Positions 47,040 through 59,065 of a stretch of DNA of 64,000 bases are shown here, one piece after another; position 1 is the stretch's first letter; every line of letters starts with the position of its first letter. Where the stretch lies: contig JAZAYU010000019.1 of the NCBI GenBank assembly GCA_038501625.1, positions 4,592,324 to 4,656,323 of the forward strand. The letters are read 5' to 3'. The translations under genes were made by a program, and so were the position numbers. The notes under the pieces were generated by a model. The model was given only the letters and a program-made list of their open reading frames with translations. It did no database searches and had not been told where the DNA came from. The DNA comes from Corbicula japonica (taxonomy: Eukaryota; Mollusca; Bivalvia; Venerida; Cyrenidae).

Positions 47040-47143
47040 AAATTGTTTAATTTTGCTCAGATTTTGATTTGAATTCGCGCATGTTTCGAAGCGCGAAATA
47101 TGCGAAAAATAAACCCTTGCGAAATATAATGACGACACAGTAT
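47040..47143. repeat. CGCG-rich MITE, partial copy 4
   Basis: Holds TTCGAAGCGCGAAATATGCG and CTTGCGAAATATAATGACGA near its right end. Confidence 0.45.
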
Positions 47144-47620
47144 TGCGCTTAGGGTAGATCTGTAAATAACCTTATTGTCATTATTTACAGGTTTATTTCA
47201 ATGCCATACAAAATGAAATAGCAGGAACTTCCAAATAATCATTCTATTTTGGACAACTATTAAGCTGGTTGAACTCTAGGAAGAGTATAATACAGAATTA
47301 AAAAGAAAGCATAATAAATCAAATTAAGTTCGACCTGACGAACCTATAGCTGGACGCATATTGATAAAGGGTATTATAGGTCTTTAGTATTTAAGGAAAA
47401 TAAAGTGCTCTAATCGGAACAGAGGTGCACCAGTGCGTAAACCAACCGATGAATTTTGATTTCACCTAGTTTCAGACTTGTTTCATAATGGATCATCTAT
47501 TTGCCGCACCTTACGATTCACAACGATCATATTTAACAATTTCTATTTCCGTTCGAAATCCGGACACGGAACTTCGTGAATTCCCGACAAGAAATGCTCG
47601 TGGAGTTTCAGAAAAACTTG

Positions 47621-47627
47621 TATAAAA
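47621..47627 (+). promoter_or_regulatory. TATA box of gene D, promoter 1
   Basis: TATAAAA at 47621-47627. The surrounding 150 bp align with the region before gene E (TATATAAA at about 60434), including GATCATNTTTNACAATTTC and GGAACTTCGTG-like blocks. Drives exon 1a. Confidence 0.6.
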
Positions 47628-47722
47628 AGGTAAGCTTGAAATTTATTTTTTAATCTGATCAGTCTCAACAAATAAGATACAACTATTTGAAATCACATAT
47701 TTACCGATAATTTCATGAAAAA

Positions 47723-47744
47723 ATGCAGCTTAAATATTTAAAAA
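47723..47744 (+). other. Gene D alternative first coding exon 1a
   Basis: A 22-nt ATG segment encoding MQLKYLK plus one base, followed by GTAAGT. The matching exon in gene E is 60536-60557 (MHLQYSK). Splices in phase 1 to 48379. Confidence 0.6.
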
Positions 47745-50447
47745 GTAAGTATCCTAAAATCTTGTAGTTGAATAGTTCTCGGTTGATTTTCATAAGTTAC
47801 CAATGCTTAAATTTAATCTATCAATCCAAACTTTTCATTTGTAAACAAGGATGTACCGTAATGCATTTATCTATAGATATTTGAGTACACTACGCGTTTA
47901 ATGGGATAAGCTTTGCGGTCAGAAGGTCGGAAATTTTAAATGTCTCAATATTTTTATTTTTAGTACAAGAAGGTTATTATTTAAATGCAGAAAGTATCCC
48001 TTTTCCGTCATTATGTTTACTTTCTCAGCACAGATTTAATTAGAAAGAAAACTTTACCAAATGAACACTCTTACATCTATAAGTAAGTTTTATTTTGCAA
48101 AGTAACTGTTTTCATTATTAATGTTTGTTTTTTGTTGTTAGACCAATTTCGCATATACATAAAATTTCTTGTTTATTAGTGAAATTACACTTTTTTTAAT
48201 TTGCATCACGTTGGTTCGAATCCGTTGGAAGCATATTGGTAATTTTGATAACTGGCAGTTGTCTATGTTTATTACCAACTCCACCATTTCTTATAATGCG
48301 GAAGACGGTAAAATGTTTTTTGATTTTTTTTTTCATATTCACGATGACTTTAACACGACCAATACTGTTTATTTACAGACAAGCTATTTATTTTTGCGCT
48401 GGTTGCGTTTTCCGCGATCAAAGAAGTTTTTACAGCGCCTGTACGGGACGAACGTTCAACCACTACTAGCCTTGAGAGTCCGTGTATTGTTCTTGAACAA
48501 GAGGGTTCTACCATCTCTGAGCCATTTAAGGACAGCATTCGACGTTTAAAGGGACAAGTCGCAGATCTGAAACTTGAAGTTCAAAAAGTCAAAACTAATG
48601 TAAGTTTGATTTTTTCTTATCTTTGATGCGGTAAATGTATTAACATCAATCGTAAAATAGCTTCCATACGCGAATTAATTTAACTAAAACTTAAATATTC
48701 ATAATATTTAAATATTTCCGGCCAGTTGACCATAAATCCTGTTTCGAATTCCAATCAGAAAATATAGTTTCATTTTAAAAACGCCCACACGATAAAGTTT
48801 AATTTCAAAAACGCCCCCAACGAAGAGCATTTAATTTATATACACAATACTCTTTGCGGGAACTTGAATTAATCGTTACTCTGCACACGCATACTAATTT
48901 ATTACTCAGGTAAAGACGAGGTATTTGATACCAGACCTTACCGCTTCATATTTGGACTTAAAAAACTTTACGAACAAAGAGAAAATGTTTGCTGGGGATG
49001 AACAGAGAGCTGCTGCTATTAACCAGGTGAGCAAACATTTCATTGACAAACGACAGCATTACTTAAACATTAAATACATTTTTATGCTTTACTAAAATTT
49101 ATGTCTCGCCATTTTTATTGTCAACATCCGAAAACCCATGTAAAATGTACGCGATTACTAATGTTCATCGATTCATATCGTAATGGTGGTTGTGTGTGTT
49201 TCTTTGTAATTTATTTGAAAACCAAAAGTGACTTAAGGGGCTGACGATGACAAGTCTGGGATTACTTCAACGAAACTATTGTAATATTGGCGACTATAGT
49301 TTTCTTATCGTCATCAATACATCAACACATTCCATTATTGGCTACGAAAGATAGAATCGAAAATAAGATCATAACGCATAAAGGAAATTCCATCCTAATT
49401 TGAGATATAAAATTCCGATGACCAGTTCAATTCTTACATGAAAGAGTTTTGATGCTTAGCAATAATTCGGCGTGAGAAAAATAATTGACCTGCTGACGCA
49501 ATCGTATGTAAATTTAGTCAATTTCATAAGCGAATTACAGCCAGTGTCGATTGCATATGAAATCACGATCAAAATACCGTACGACCAGTTTTGATGGTAT
49601 GACTCGTTTAGATTAGGTAATACGCGTTTGCTTCTGTAATACGATTTTTCCATTACTGCACATGAACAGGCTCAATCAAAGCGAGCCTGCAATATTTTCG
49701 TATTTGTCGAGTTCGATGGCATCAAAGTTCCTTTTAATCTATTCCAATACAACTCTTATCAGATACGTATATAAATTATGCCCTTGTCCAAAAACGAAAG
49801 ACGAAACGGTGAAATTCCTAAAGTGATCACAAGTCGCGCCAACATATGACCAGGTTATGACCGATCAGAATTTGATGAATCATTGAACAAACTTTCTGAT
49901 CACATTTACTTCCTGGTCCCGGCTTGTTAGCGCGTACTTGCATTTATTAGCTTAATTTGGATAAGGATTGATCAAATATGCGTATAAAGACATCTTGAAT
50001 GAATTCTTCATGGCAGAGTTCTAATTGTTGTTACAATTTTTCTCTTTTTAGCTTATTATTAAATATAAGTCTTTTTTTATTTAGCCAATCCAAGCTTTGA
50101 AGGGTTCCTTCAGTCTGCTACAAGAGTTGGTTTATCACGTGGAATACATCAGAAAGAATGGTAAAATCGGCACCTCAACGCTAGAAGCACCAACCAGAGA
50201 TCAGTTAATCCAAATTGAAACAAGACTGTACAATTGTTTGTGTAGTGTGAAGATTGCTCTACTTTCTAATCTTACCGATGTAGTGAGCAATGTAACAAGT
50301 GACGTTTTAAGTTATGATTTCCGGGTCACTTGGCAAAAAACCAAAGAGTATGAAAGCTACCGTGCATACATTGTGATGGGTGACAGCGATCGCCTAATGG
50401 AATTCCTATCAATCATTTATGCAGATATAGAACAAGCGACAGTCTAG
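47723..50447 (+). CDS. Gene D: secreted IL-6/LIF-like helical protein, 4 exons, 240 aa
   Basis: Exons are 1a (47723-47744) or 1b (48061-48082), then 48379-48599, 48910-49026 and 50085-50447; phases 1, 0, 0. Either first exon yields a signal peptide through KLFIFALVAFSAIKEVFTA, with cleavage near residue 27. One Cys (SPC) precedes helix A (about 57-81, PFKDSIRRLKGQVADLKLEV), which ends exon 2. Exon 3 (39 aa) looks like an A-B loop with an NFT sequon and leads into helix B (DEQRAAAINQ, then PIQALKGSFSLLQELVYHVE). Helix C is LYNCLCSVKIALLSNL, with NLT and NVT sequons after it. Helix D includes WQKTKEYESYRAYIVM and LMEFLSIIYADIEQ. The helix-D pattern (aromatic, K, Y, V, then FL) and the exon plan recall gp130-type class I cytokines. 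The partner receptor is not in this window. Gene E is its duplicate. Confidence 0.85.
48061..48082 (+). other. Gene D alternative first coding exon 1b
   Basis: A second 22-nt ATG segment, MNTLTSI plus one base, followed by GTAAGT. Gene E has the equivalent at 60833-60854 (MNNFTLK). Upstream AAAGTATCCCTTTTCCGTCA is also conserved (AAAGCATCCCTTTTC in E), suggesting a second promoter. Confidence 0.65.
49027..50084. other. Gene D intron 3, mostly non-repetitive
   Basis: Shares blocks with gene E intron 3 (GGTTGTGTGTGT, TTGAAAACCAAAAGTGACTT, AAAATTCCGATGACCAGTTC). A GAGCCTG-type repeat fragment lies at about 49660-49735. No additional exon was seen. Confidence 0.5.
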
Positions 50448-50503
50448 ATTACAATTTAAGGTTACAAAGGGCTTTAAATTAGATCTTACTTTTTTAGATC
50501 TGC

Positions 50504-50535
<32 letters not shown>

Positions 50536-50618
50536 TTTTTGAACTCCACTACTCAAAATTTGCGAAGAAAGTAGTATTAAATCACTAAATAACTTAGAAA
50601 AGATTATTTTGACCGATT

Positions 50619-50624
50619 AATAAA
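50619..50624 (+). terminator. Poly(A) signal of gene D
   Basis: AATAAA about 170 bp after the stop codon, preceded by an ATTT tandem run (50508-50535). Confidence 0.45.
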
Positions 50625-50788
50625 TTTACACAAAAAAAATTCAAGCAATTATAAATTTTATAACCTTGAAGATTAGATGAGCAAAAGCAAATTTTGAATA
50701 TTTAAGGACTGTAAAAAGTATCCCCGTACATTTAATCAGTAACCATATTTGAAGGCTGTTGAGTGCGATACATATATTTGGTAAAATA

Positions 50789-51040
50789 TTGGGGCTCGTC
50801 GCGGGAAAAGGTACCTTCGGACATTTGACGTCATTCCTTGAAATGACGTCATTAGGTTGAATAGATGGCATAATTTATTAAGTATTTTACGGTAAAATAC
50901 CATTTAATTGTCAAAATGTGTAACAAAATCAATTTTTAGTTGTGCAAAAATAGTAGATACTTGTAAGTTCATTCTAAATATAGCAACAACTAAAATATAA
51001 TAAAATATGACCGAAGGTACCTTTTCCCGTGGCGCTCAGC
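50789..51040. mobile_element. GGTACCTTCGG MITE, copy 3
   Basis: GGGAAAAGGTACCTTCGGAC near the left end is inverted at the right, ending CCTTTTCCCGTGGCGC. The interior has TGACGTCATTCCTTGAAATG. It lies just downstream of gene D. Confidence 0.8.
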
Positions 51041-51049
51041 CAAGGGCAA

Positions 51050-51140
51050 AGCAACGATGACATGTTATGCATTTTCAGTACTGCCTATGAACAGGATAAA
51101 TCAAACCGAGCCTGCAGTATTTATTATCTGTCGTGTTCGG
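51050..51140 (+). repeat. GAGCCTG-type repeat fragment
   Basis: CAGTACTGCCTATGAACAGG, then GAGCCTGCAGTATTTATTAT, a degenerate copy of the family at 42290. Confidence 0.35.
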
Positions 51141-51430
51141 ATGCTTTCAAAACTATGTAACATCTATTTATTTTTTCACATAACACCAAAATGTGTTCCG
51201 ATTATGTTTTTATTTGAAATGTTTTGTAATCTTGTGTTATTTATATTGGTTGTGAAGATGTCTTGCCATAGTTGTATTATTTATTGTTTGAAAATACATA
51301 ATAATTGTGGATGTCCACAAGAAACGGTAGATTAAATTAATCTAGAAACCCGTAAATGGTTTAAGACACATTTTGCACCAAAATGCTCATTTTAAATGGG
51401 GGCGGGGTATGGGGAACAATATTATTCAAT

Positions 51431-51562
51431 TATTTACTTATTAGCTGGGAAATATGCTGTGATATTGACCTAAAAATCGTTATTGACCGAGGCGATAGCC
51501 TCGGTCAATAACGATTTTTGCGGTCAATATCAACAGCATATTTCCCAGCTAATAAGTAAATA
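51431..51562. mobile_element. 132-bp foldback hairpin
   Basis: TATTTACTTATTAGCTGGGA at the left end is the exact reverse complement of the right end. The centre is GAGGCGATAGCCTC. Arms differ by only a few bases. Confidence 0.85.
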
Positions 51563-51895
51563 ACTGTTTTATTACATGAACTATAAATAGTTATGTTTTA
51601 GAAATCTTCAATTAAGACTAATTTCAAGTGGACTCCGTGCGGCTTATCAAGCTAATTTGAACGATAAATGGCGCAAAATATAACGTCAAAGGTAAACGCG
51701 ACGTAAATGACGTCATTAAAATAACTATTATTACATGAACTATAAATAATATAAAAGATGGAAACTCGCATTCTATTTATAGACAGGTCAATATCAGCGA
51801 AAGCGGGTCAATATCTAGATTTATTGACTCGGTTATTTTGGGGGTGTGACCAATCGCGTTGCGTCTATTTATAGTTCATGTAATAATCATTGTTG
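51563..51895. mobile_element. Element with ATTACATGAACTATAAATA inverted ends
   Basis: ATTACATGAACTATAAATAG at about 51572-51591 recurs directly at 51732 and inverted as CTATTTATAGTTCATGTAAT at 51866-51885. GTCAATATC blocks relate it to the adjacent hairpin. Confidence 0.55.
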
Positions 51896-51899
51896 AATT

Positions 51900-53240
51900 A
51901 GTTATTTCAGGGAAATATTAGATTCTGAATACAAATATCAGGGTTAGGGTTCAGGGACGTAGCTAGTCCTCTATTCATGTGGATTCATTATTTTGCCAGT
52001 GTCACCCTCTCAGATTTGTTAAAGCAATGGCGTAATCTGGTGGAGATTTTATACAAAGAGGGGTTCTCAAGCGGTGTTTAGTATTGAAACCACAAGGATA
52101 TTTTGATCACTAGTCCAGTACTCATAGTGCTGCTTTTGCTGAATTAAATAAAAATGTGGAAATCCATGCACATGTGGATTCATCAGCGTACTCGCGTATA
52201 GAAAGCTACGCTCCTGGGGTTAGTTAAAATTGATATTATTTCATAAGTAGTACTTAAATAATGAAATTATTGTGTTTTGAGGAAATCCAAAGTTTTTCAT
52301 ATTTAAGGTTAATATTTAATGAACTTTAGCTTTGAGCAGTAGAAATGTAATGTGCTATTAAGAAATGTTGGTTGTGTTTTTTGCAGCGTTAAAGATATGT
52401 CATGTGTAATGAAATTTATTTTTGTAAATATTCATGTTTTTATATTTACTTTATCCTTTTCATAAAATAATAAATGCAAAACACTGCATTTTTTTGTTTG
52501 ATTTGTCTTAAACCGCTGGCCACACGTTAGTAACAAGCATCCACATTGGACGTTTTTTTTCGAAATCCTTTTCGCATGCTAAGCTAACATTAATGTTATT
52601 TTAAGAAACAAAAGATCTTACAAATAAAATAATTTCGCTTTATTGCACATGCATATGCACTAAAACATCAAAAGTCTAATGACATAAAAATAAGTATTCA
52701 TAATATTTTAGGACTGTCTATTTCGTTTGGAAATTTAGGCGCTGTCGCCGTTTGGCTTCTCTCCCCAGTAGGGGCAATATCATTTCTAACCCAGGTAATC
52801 CAAGGTTAGTGTAGCCCGCAGGTTAAGTTTTCGAAAACCCCGTCTGAGGATGCTAGCTGTTAGACATTTTATAGTTCTAAGCATAACCTGCCATACAACT
52901 TAAAAAGAACCTTACTTACACAAGATGAAAAAGGAACTTTGACGACCCTCGACCACTACAAGTGTTCCTTTTATGAATTTGCGAACTAGAAATGTTGTCT
53001 ACTTTAATTCTCCTGTATTTATTTTTAAGGCATTGCTCCGTTCGACATTGCTTTGTCATAGAAAACAACGAAACATCTGCGAGAATTGTTCAGTTTGATG
53101 CATTGTATGCGTACTGAAATATCACATCAGTCGAAAGAACTAACTATGTTAATGGACTGGTTTGCAAGTGTTCATTGTTAAGTTCAAACATTTAAACAAA
53201 AGTCTAGCTCATTACGCTCTTTCTAAAATCGGTTGTAAGA
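51900..53240. other. Intergenic, repeat fragments only
   Basis: 51950-52210 resembles 23182-23330. A SINE tail (CAGTAGGGGCAATATCATTT) lies at 52765-52785. No gene. Confidence 0.35.
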
Positions 53241-53244
53241 TAAA

Positions 53245-53345
53245 TAAAAGTGAAATATGCATATCATGAATCGCCACATTCAGAAAAACAGCCTCCCCAC
53301 ACAGCCAAGAAGAAGAGAGAGGGAGAGAGCATGGTAATTAAAATG
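53245..53345 (-). repeat. CACCCTAGAACCTGG element fragment, reverse
   Basis: ATATGCATATCATGAATCGC and CCTCCCCACACAGCCAAGAA match the 3' half of the family. Confidence 0.55.
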
Positions 53346-53524
53346 ATCAGTTGCAAAAAAGACATCACTAACAATAAACAAGTCAATTAGTAAGGAAAAT
53401 TTCATTTCGAAATATGACTTTTGCGTTTTTACGTTTGAACCTCCAAATAAGAAAAGATTCGGCATATATTGATACTTATTGTAAGTTACATCACTGTATA
53501 TCAAATTTCCTAATAAGGAAAGAT

Positions 53525-54085
53525 TCGGCATACACCAAACAAAAGTTCTAATTGGTCACTTTTTGTCCGTAAATTTTTATAAGAAAGACATTGAATTTAC
53601 GATTTATATATGATTATATGCCAACATCAATCTTCAACTTTAATCTTGTAATAATTGACTTTACAACAGTTTGACAAGAGTTATCCTTATTTTTGCTAAA
53701 AATGCATTTCTTGCATAAAAAGGTCAAGCACAAAGAAATTTGCTCTTAATTCCTAGTTTTATTTTAATAGGACCCCTCAATAGTAGGAAAAAAGAAAACA
53801 CGATTAATCAATAATACATTTGTTTAAAAAAAACCTTTCAAAGTATCCAATTTTAAGATTACCACCCTTTTAATAAAACACTGTTCAAATTTTGACCCTG
53901 CGCTTTAAGTAAATGGTATTGGATTTGTTTAAGAAAACAATCAATAAAGATTTAAAAGACATAATTGATTTCTAGACAAAACAGTTCTTTCCAGAACCTC
54001 TCTTGACGTAGGGAAGAAACGAAACTAGCATACATTGTAAACATAAACAAGGAATGACCAATTAGAACTTTTGTTGAGTGTAAAT
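53525..54085. mobile_element. MITE-like element with ACAAAAGTTCTAATTGGTCA inverted ends
   Basis: CAAAAGTTCTAATTGGTCA at about 53539 is inverted at about 54058 (TGACCAATTAGAACTTTTG). Adjacent direct copies of AAGATTCGGCATA at 53453 and 53519 lie outside. No coding potential. Confidence 0.6.
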
Positions 54086-54181
54086 TGATACTTATTATAA
54101 GTTTTCGCCTTTTCTGTGTGTTTAGGGTATAAGCCTCAATGCCTTATCGAAGGGTGCTCTTCACGCACGCTCGGTACAACT

Positions 54182-55620
54182 TTACCCACACTGTAACTCG
54201 GGATGCACGTGGTCAGCTTTTCCGATGATGCTGAGGAGAGAGATCCCAAGATAGTTGTTGCAGTCGCCGCGGTCACCAATGTTCTTGAAGAGCGTGACGA
54301 TTGTTGCATCCCCCATGTCTTGAGGTATCGTTCCTACTTCACAGTAATGTATTAGATGCTCATTGAGATGTCCATAGAATGAGCTCTCTTTTGCAGCCTT
54401 CACAACCTCTGGTGAAATTCCGACATTGCCTGGTGCTTTACTGCAGGACAGCGAGTCAATAGGCTAACTCGATGGTTGGTTTCGAGACTATCTCTTCCAT
54501 GGTGGGCAGTGGGAAAGTGACGACATTTTCTCTAGAGTGCGGCATCCCGTAATTCTTAACCCATCTCTCCATTTGCTCGCCACGGTCCTTGATGATATCG
54601 TCTAAGGTGGACTTGAGGGGTGAGGTCTTAGTGACACTTGGTCCAAACGCTTTCCTCATCCTCACGAGCATGGCGCGGGTATTGTCAAAGTCAGAGGTTT
54701 GGATGTCACGGCTAAGATTAAGCCAGTAGTCAATGACACACCTACGGGCGTTGTTGCGGTCTTCAATGTAATATGTAGACAGCCCGTGTTTTATCGCAAG
54801 GATTACTCTTGTAGTCGAAAAGAGCGGCACCCTTGGTGTCTAACTGAATCAAATCAATTCCCCAGCGTCGAACCAGTCCTAGTTCTTCCTTGATCCCTTC
54901 CCAAAGGTATCTGAGTCCACCTGGTATATGTCATCCCCTAAGTCTCGGCGTGCTGTAGCGCTGTCTGTGGGCAGACTTCCAGGGTCTTGTCAATGAACAC
55001 GCATGTCTTCGTGCAGCTCAGGCTTTGATGTTCTGGTAGTGTCGATGGGAGGCCAGCTATTCTTCTCGGAGCGGTGGATCTGTCTGGGTCGTAGACCCAT
55101 CATGCTGCCCACCAGAGATTAACGTTGTCAAAGTCAGCACTACGCCTGCGGAGCTGCTGGTTCATCCCGGTTTTTTGTTTGATGACAAGGTCCTTCTGGT
55201 GGCAGTGCTTCGACCAACAAACTGTGGAGGAGGGGCTTGGTGGGAAAGATATTAGCGATAACGTTATTATAGAGGGATCGCAGCTCAGGCAGCCGTTGTC
55301 AATTCTCGTTTATCTTGCCAACTTCTAAGTGGCCGGTTCAACTCGGCAAGGAGGTTTGGCTGCTTCCAACCGGGCTTTAAAGTTTCCGAGCATGAACAGA
55401 TTTGCCTTAGCTAGAATCCCTCTAATCCTTGCTCCCAATCCTCATTTCATGTACATTTTCCTCGGCTATAAAGCAGTGTGGGCCTTAAAACTAAAACTGT
55501 GTATAGGTCATGACGAGTAGTAAGGCGGAATGAGAGGATACACTGGGTTCCAAGTGAAAGATGTTCAACTTATAACAGAAGGAGTTGCGGACTTCAAAGC
55601 CAACTTCATAGACTCGGCGC
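54182..55620 (-). pseudogene. Non-LTR retrotransposon fragment (linker and reverse transcriptase start)
   Basis: The minus frame 54830-54456 is a linker-like region (CVIDYWLNLSRDIQ, then FDNTRAMLVRMRKAFGPS). 54403-54182 has the classic MGDATIVTLFKNIGDRGDCN and NYLGISLLSIIGK motifs that open the LINE reverse transcriptase domain. The frames are broken and the catalytic palm is absent. Upstream sequence to about 55620 reads as a decayed continuation. Confidence 0.75.
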
Positions 55621-55724
55621 TCGTCCGACTCAATTAACCACACAAACTTAATTCAGGAATCAAACTAAAACGGTTTACGGCCACAGCGCCTAGAAAAAAA
55701 TGACCACAGACGATTGTGTTCATA

Positions 55725-55990
55725 TCTTATTCTAAGTAAGCGAGATAATTGCGTTAACCTTAGCTTAACCTTAAACTTTGATTATCTCACTTTGTAAGCG
55801 GATACATTTAACAAACGTTATATCCACTTTTCCATTTATGCGAACAGTCATCACAAGAGGCTTCTATTGTGATTGGAACCTTTTATTCAAAGGTTAAGAC
55901 TACTGCTGTTCTGTCGGTTTATCAGAATCGTGTCGATCATGGTATGACCAGAATACTATATTCCAAAGTTTCACGGGGGATGTTCGAAGT
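55725..55990 (+). repeat. Dispersed sequence shared with 43190-43480
   Basis: CGAGATAATTGCGTTAACCT and TTGTAAGCGGATAC match the 43.2 kb copy. Confidence 0.4.
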
Positions 55991-56084
55991 ATTCTTTAGC
56001 TTTAGCCTGACTTTTTGACTGGCATTGGCTAACCGAGGCTTCGTGTGAATCTTCCGAAAATTCCTTTGTTCTTATGAAAACCTG

Positions 56085-56300
56085 TTGCGGCAAGTATAAG
56101 GTTTGTGCACCCTAGAACCTGCTTTAAATCCCAGTGGCGGATTGTTTTACCACTGAACGTTCCAAGGCAGTCTGCTCGGGTATTCATTTTCGTTTATTGT
56201 TTGAGGTGTTTATTTTAAATTGATAATTTTTACCAATACTCTCTTTTCCTCGCTTCGTTTTGGTTGTGTGGGGAGGCTGCGTATTCTGGGTTAGGCCATT
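56085..56300 (+). mobile_element. CACCCTAGAACCTGG element, forward copy
   Basis: Blocks GTGCACCCTAGAACCTGC, ACCACTGAACGTTCCAAGGC and GTTGTGTGGGGAGGCTGC are in family order. Confidence 0.65.
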
Positions 56301-56309
56301 TAACGTTTT

Positions 56310-57130
56310 AAACATCCACACATTTTGACATACCTAAGCTGCCCGTGGGACTTCACTATAACCAGAAGCCCCCAGGGTAGGATTTAACTATGGATTCAGA
56401 ATTTTATTAGACCATTTCATATCGAAGCCTTACATTGCTTTGGGATTTTATAGCACGATCTGTCTCCTTTTTGGATGTGACAAATATCTTGCATACCCAG
56501 GCTTTCTTGTTTTGGGTTTGTTCAGTACCGCAAGGGGCTTCTTTTTATTAAGTTTGAACTTCGCTCAATCATTCTTTGTGTGTGGTGGCCATAATTATCT
56601 GAGTGTTTTTAGTACGAGTATAGGTAGAAATAAATATCCGAGTCTCTGGTACTCGATCAATTTTCAGATTATCGAGTTATAAAATTAGTACTCGAGTAAC
56701 CGGAAACAAGAAATATCTTTAAAAAAGATAAACGGCGTTGATGGAAAAAATGTATACATGTATATATGAAAGAAAGAAATACAGAGAGGCGAAGCAGACA
56801 CAGTTTAGTTAGTTTATTTTACTTGTTATAGCTGTTGACGAACCCTCCCTGCCTTCTTAGTATGACCAAGAGAATAAGCGACCGAATCATGACAACTTAT
56901 AAATTCATTTAAAGTGTCTTTCAAAAAAATAATGTTCAAGCTGTTGCAACAATTTCATACAGTGATAACAAGTCGATTAAAGAAGCAATGTATTACATTA
57001 AGTCTTTATCTACATTTATTCAGTTTCAATAAAATACCTCTTGTAGAGTTAGAACTCAAGATGAATTAATGTCATTGAAATTTAATATAAATAAATAAAA
57101 ACATCCTGTTACAAGAGCGAAATCTACCAA
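56310..57130. other. Intergenic, nothing recognised
   Basis: A single 46-bp-minisatellite-like unit (ATATCTTGCATACCCAGGCT) lies at about 56484-56503. No gene. Confidence 0.35.
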
Positions 57131-57149
57131 CTTTTACGTAAATTAACTT

Positions 57150-57230
57150 TAAAAAAAGTGTCAGTACTGAGTATTGAACCCGGGGCCTCACGCTTGCGAG
57201 GCGAGAGCGTTAGCCACTACACTACAATAA
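57150..57230 (-). tRNA. tRNA-like sequence, probable pseudogene or SINE remnant
   Basis: On the minus strand TAGTGTAGTGGCTAACGCTC has an A-box pattern and CCCCGGGTTCAATACTC a B-box pattern, with a stem-loop around CTCGCAA between them. The acceptor stem does not pair, so it is unlikely to be a working tRNA. Confidence 0.35.
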
Positions 57231-57239
57231 ACTTGTATT

Positions 57240-59060
57240 TTGAACTTGAAATTAACAATCAGTATCAAAGGAACTAGAAAGGAACAAGTAAGAACTAGAA
57301 ATATCTACACTTCCTTTTCGTTTTACACTGTGTACTGTACGCAAGTTTTTACCTGACACCCAAGAATATTCCATATAAAATTGTATTTAAGCCATCAATA
57401 TTGACTTAACTGGTTATTTAAATTGTAAATATGTTTTTCTCCAATACAACACTTACTAACAACCAATCGAAATAATCTATTTGATTTTTCCGCTGCATAA
57501 TAATAAAAATCCCACTAGATACCTCTCCACCCTGCTAGATGCCTCTCTGGTGTAAATAGCTACCAATCGAAATAGTGTATTTCATTTTCCCTCTGCATAA
57601 TAAATAGAATATGAGTATTATTTACAACATTTCATTGGTCGAATAACTAGGTCAAAATTGAGCTTAGACAGCTAACGCCGAAAAAAAGGTTTTGGAATAA
57701 CCCAATACTGGGTTGGTTTGTATTACATATCTCATGCGGATTTAAGTTAGCACGCTGCACATGCTCACATATCATCAGTAATAGAGTCAACACTTTTAAA
57801 ATCATGTGTTTTACGGTCCATTGATTTAGCTTTGCTGTTTTATTGCAAGATATATCGATGGTATTACATTTATTAAAATATGGTTTTAAATATTAATAAC
57901 AGGACACGTGAACACTATGTCGTGATTATTAAATGAAAACAGAAAACGAAATCCGTTAATTAACAATATTTGAATTGCAGTTCAGTTTTTTTTTATTGAA
58001 TTTCATTCAAGTTTTTATTTTGTTACTCTGACGATTCTGGACTATAATTGATTGACGAGAATGTTTCATACGTCCTACATTATGAAAAGCATAAAAGTTG
58101 CGAATACCCGGGTATCCGACAAGAAAAATGTATATTGCACAATTCTTTCCCAACCCTATACTACGGCTTCACCTCGGGCATTCTTATGACTTAATAAGAT
58201 TCTTGCATACTAAGCCACGCTCTCAGATTGTGATAAAAACTTTCACTACACAAGCCCAGCCTCCGTCTTTTGGGGAGTAAGTTTAAGTACTGAAACCCCG
58301 CCTACCGCTTCCTGCACTTTTAAGAAAAATGTTGCATACCATGGGTCTACCTTTGGCTTGTTGCACTTTCGATAAGAACCATATGTACAAACCTGAATTT
58401 TGATTGGCGAATCGGTATGTAGTCTGAACTATGTACACTTTTACCTAAACAATTAGCAACAAATATAATTGCAATACTTTGAAATGAAAAGAATGTATTT
58501 AAAACTCATATTTTTGTACGATATAATTATGTAGTATATTTCCGTTGAAGGTTTTAAAGAGAAGCTGAAAATTATTCACCTACTAATCCGCTAATCAGAC
58601 CCTAGATCAACTTCGATAGGATTATGACTAATTAAGCGATTAAGGTCGGAAGAGAAAACTGTTGGTAACACTTACTTTCTGTATACAAGGTCTTTCCTAA
58701 TGTACGTCAATAACGTTACGAAAGTCACTTGGCCCGCGATGCGCGATAATGATTTTCATATTCATGTGACTTCATCGATAGTAAACCAACTGGAAAATTA
58801 TAATGATTAAACCTCTTGAACTTTACGGTACAGAAATAGTTTAACACCTGTTCATTAAAGGAATTCCTAAAATAAATCCAGTTTGTCATGACCAGCGTGG
58901 CGTGAATGCATGCTGCACAAAAGCTGTGTACAATACGTCGAGCTCCAGGTCTCGTTACATGATCTCAACCGCCATTGATGCCAGTTGTTAGTTGTTAGTG
59001 TTGGTCCTATGACGTACTCGTGACCTCGTCTCTGGATAAAGGTGCTTATTTCATCTGTTA
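57240..59060. other. Intergenic, nothing recognised
   Basis: Contains a two-copy CCAATCGAAATA-TCTATTTGATTTT-type duplication near 57465-57610. No supported exon. Confidence 0.35.
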
Positions 59061-59065
59061 TCTTT

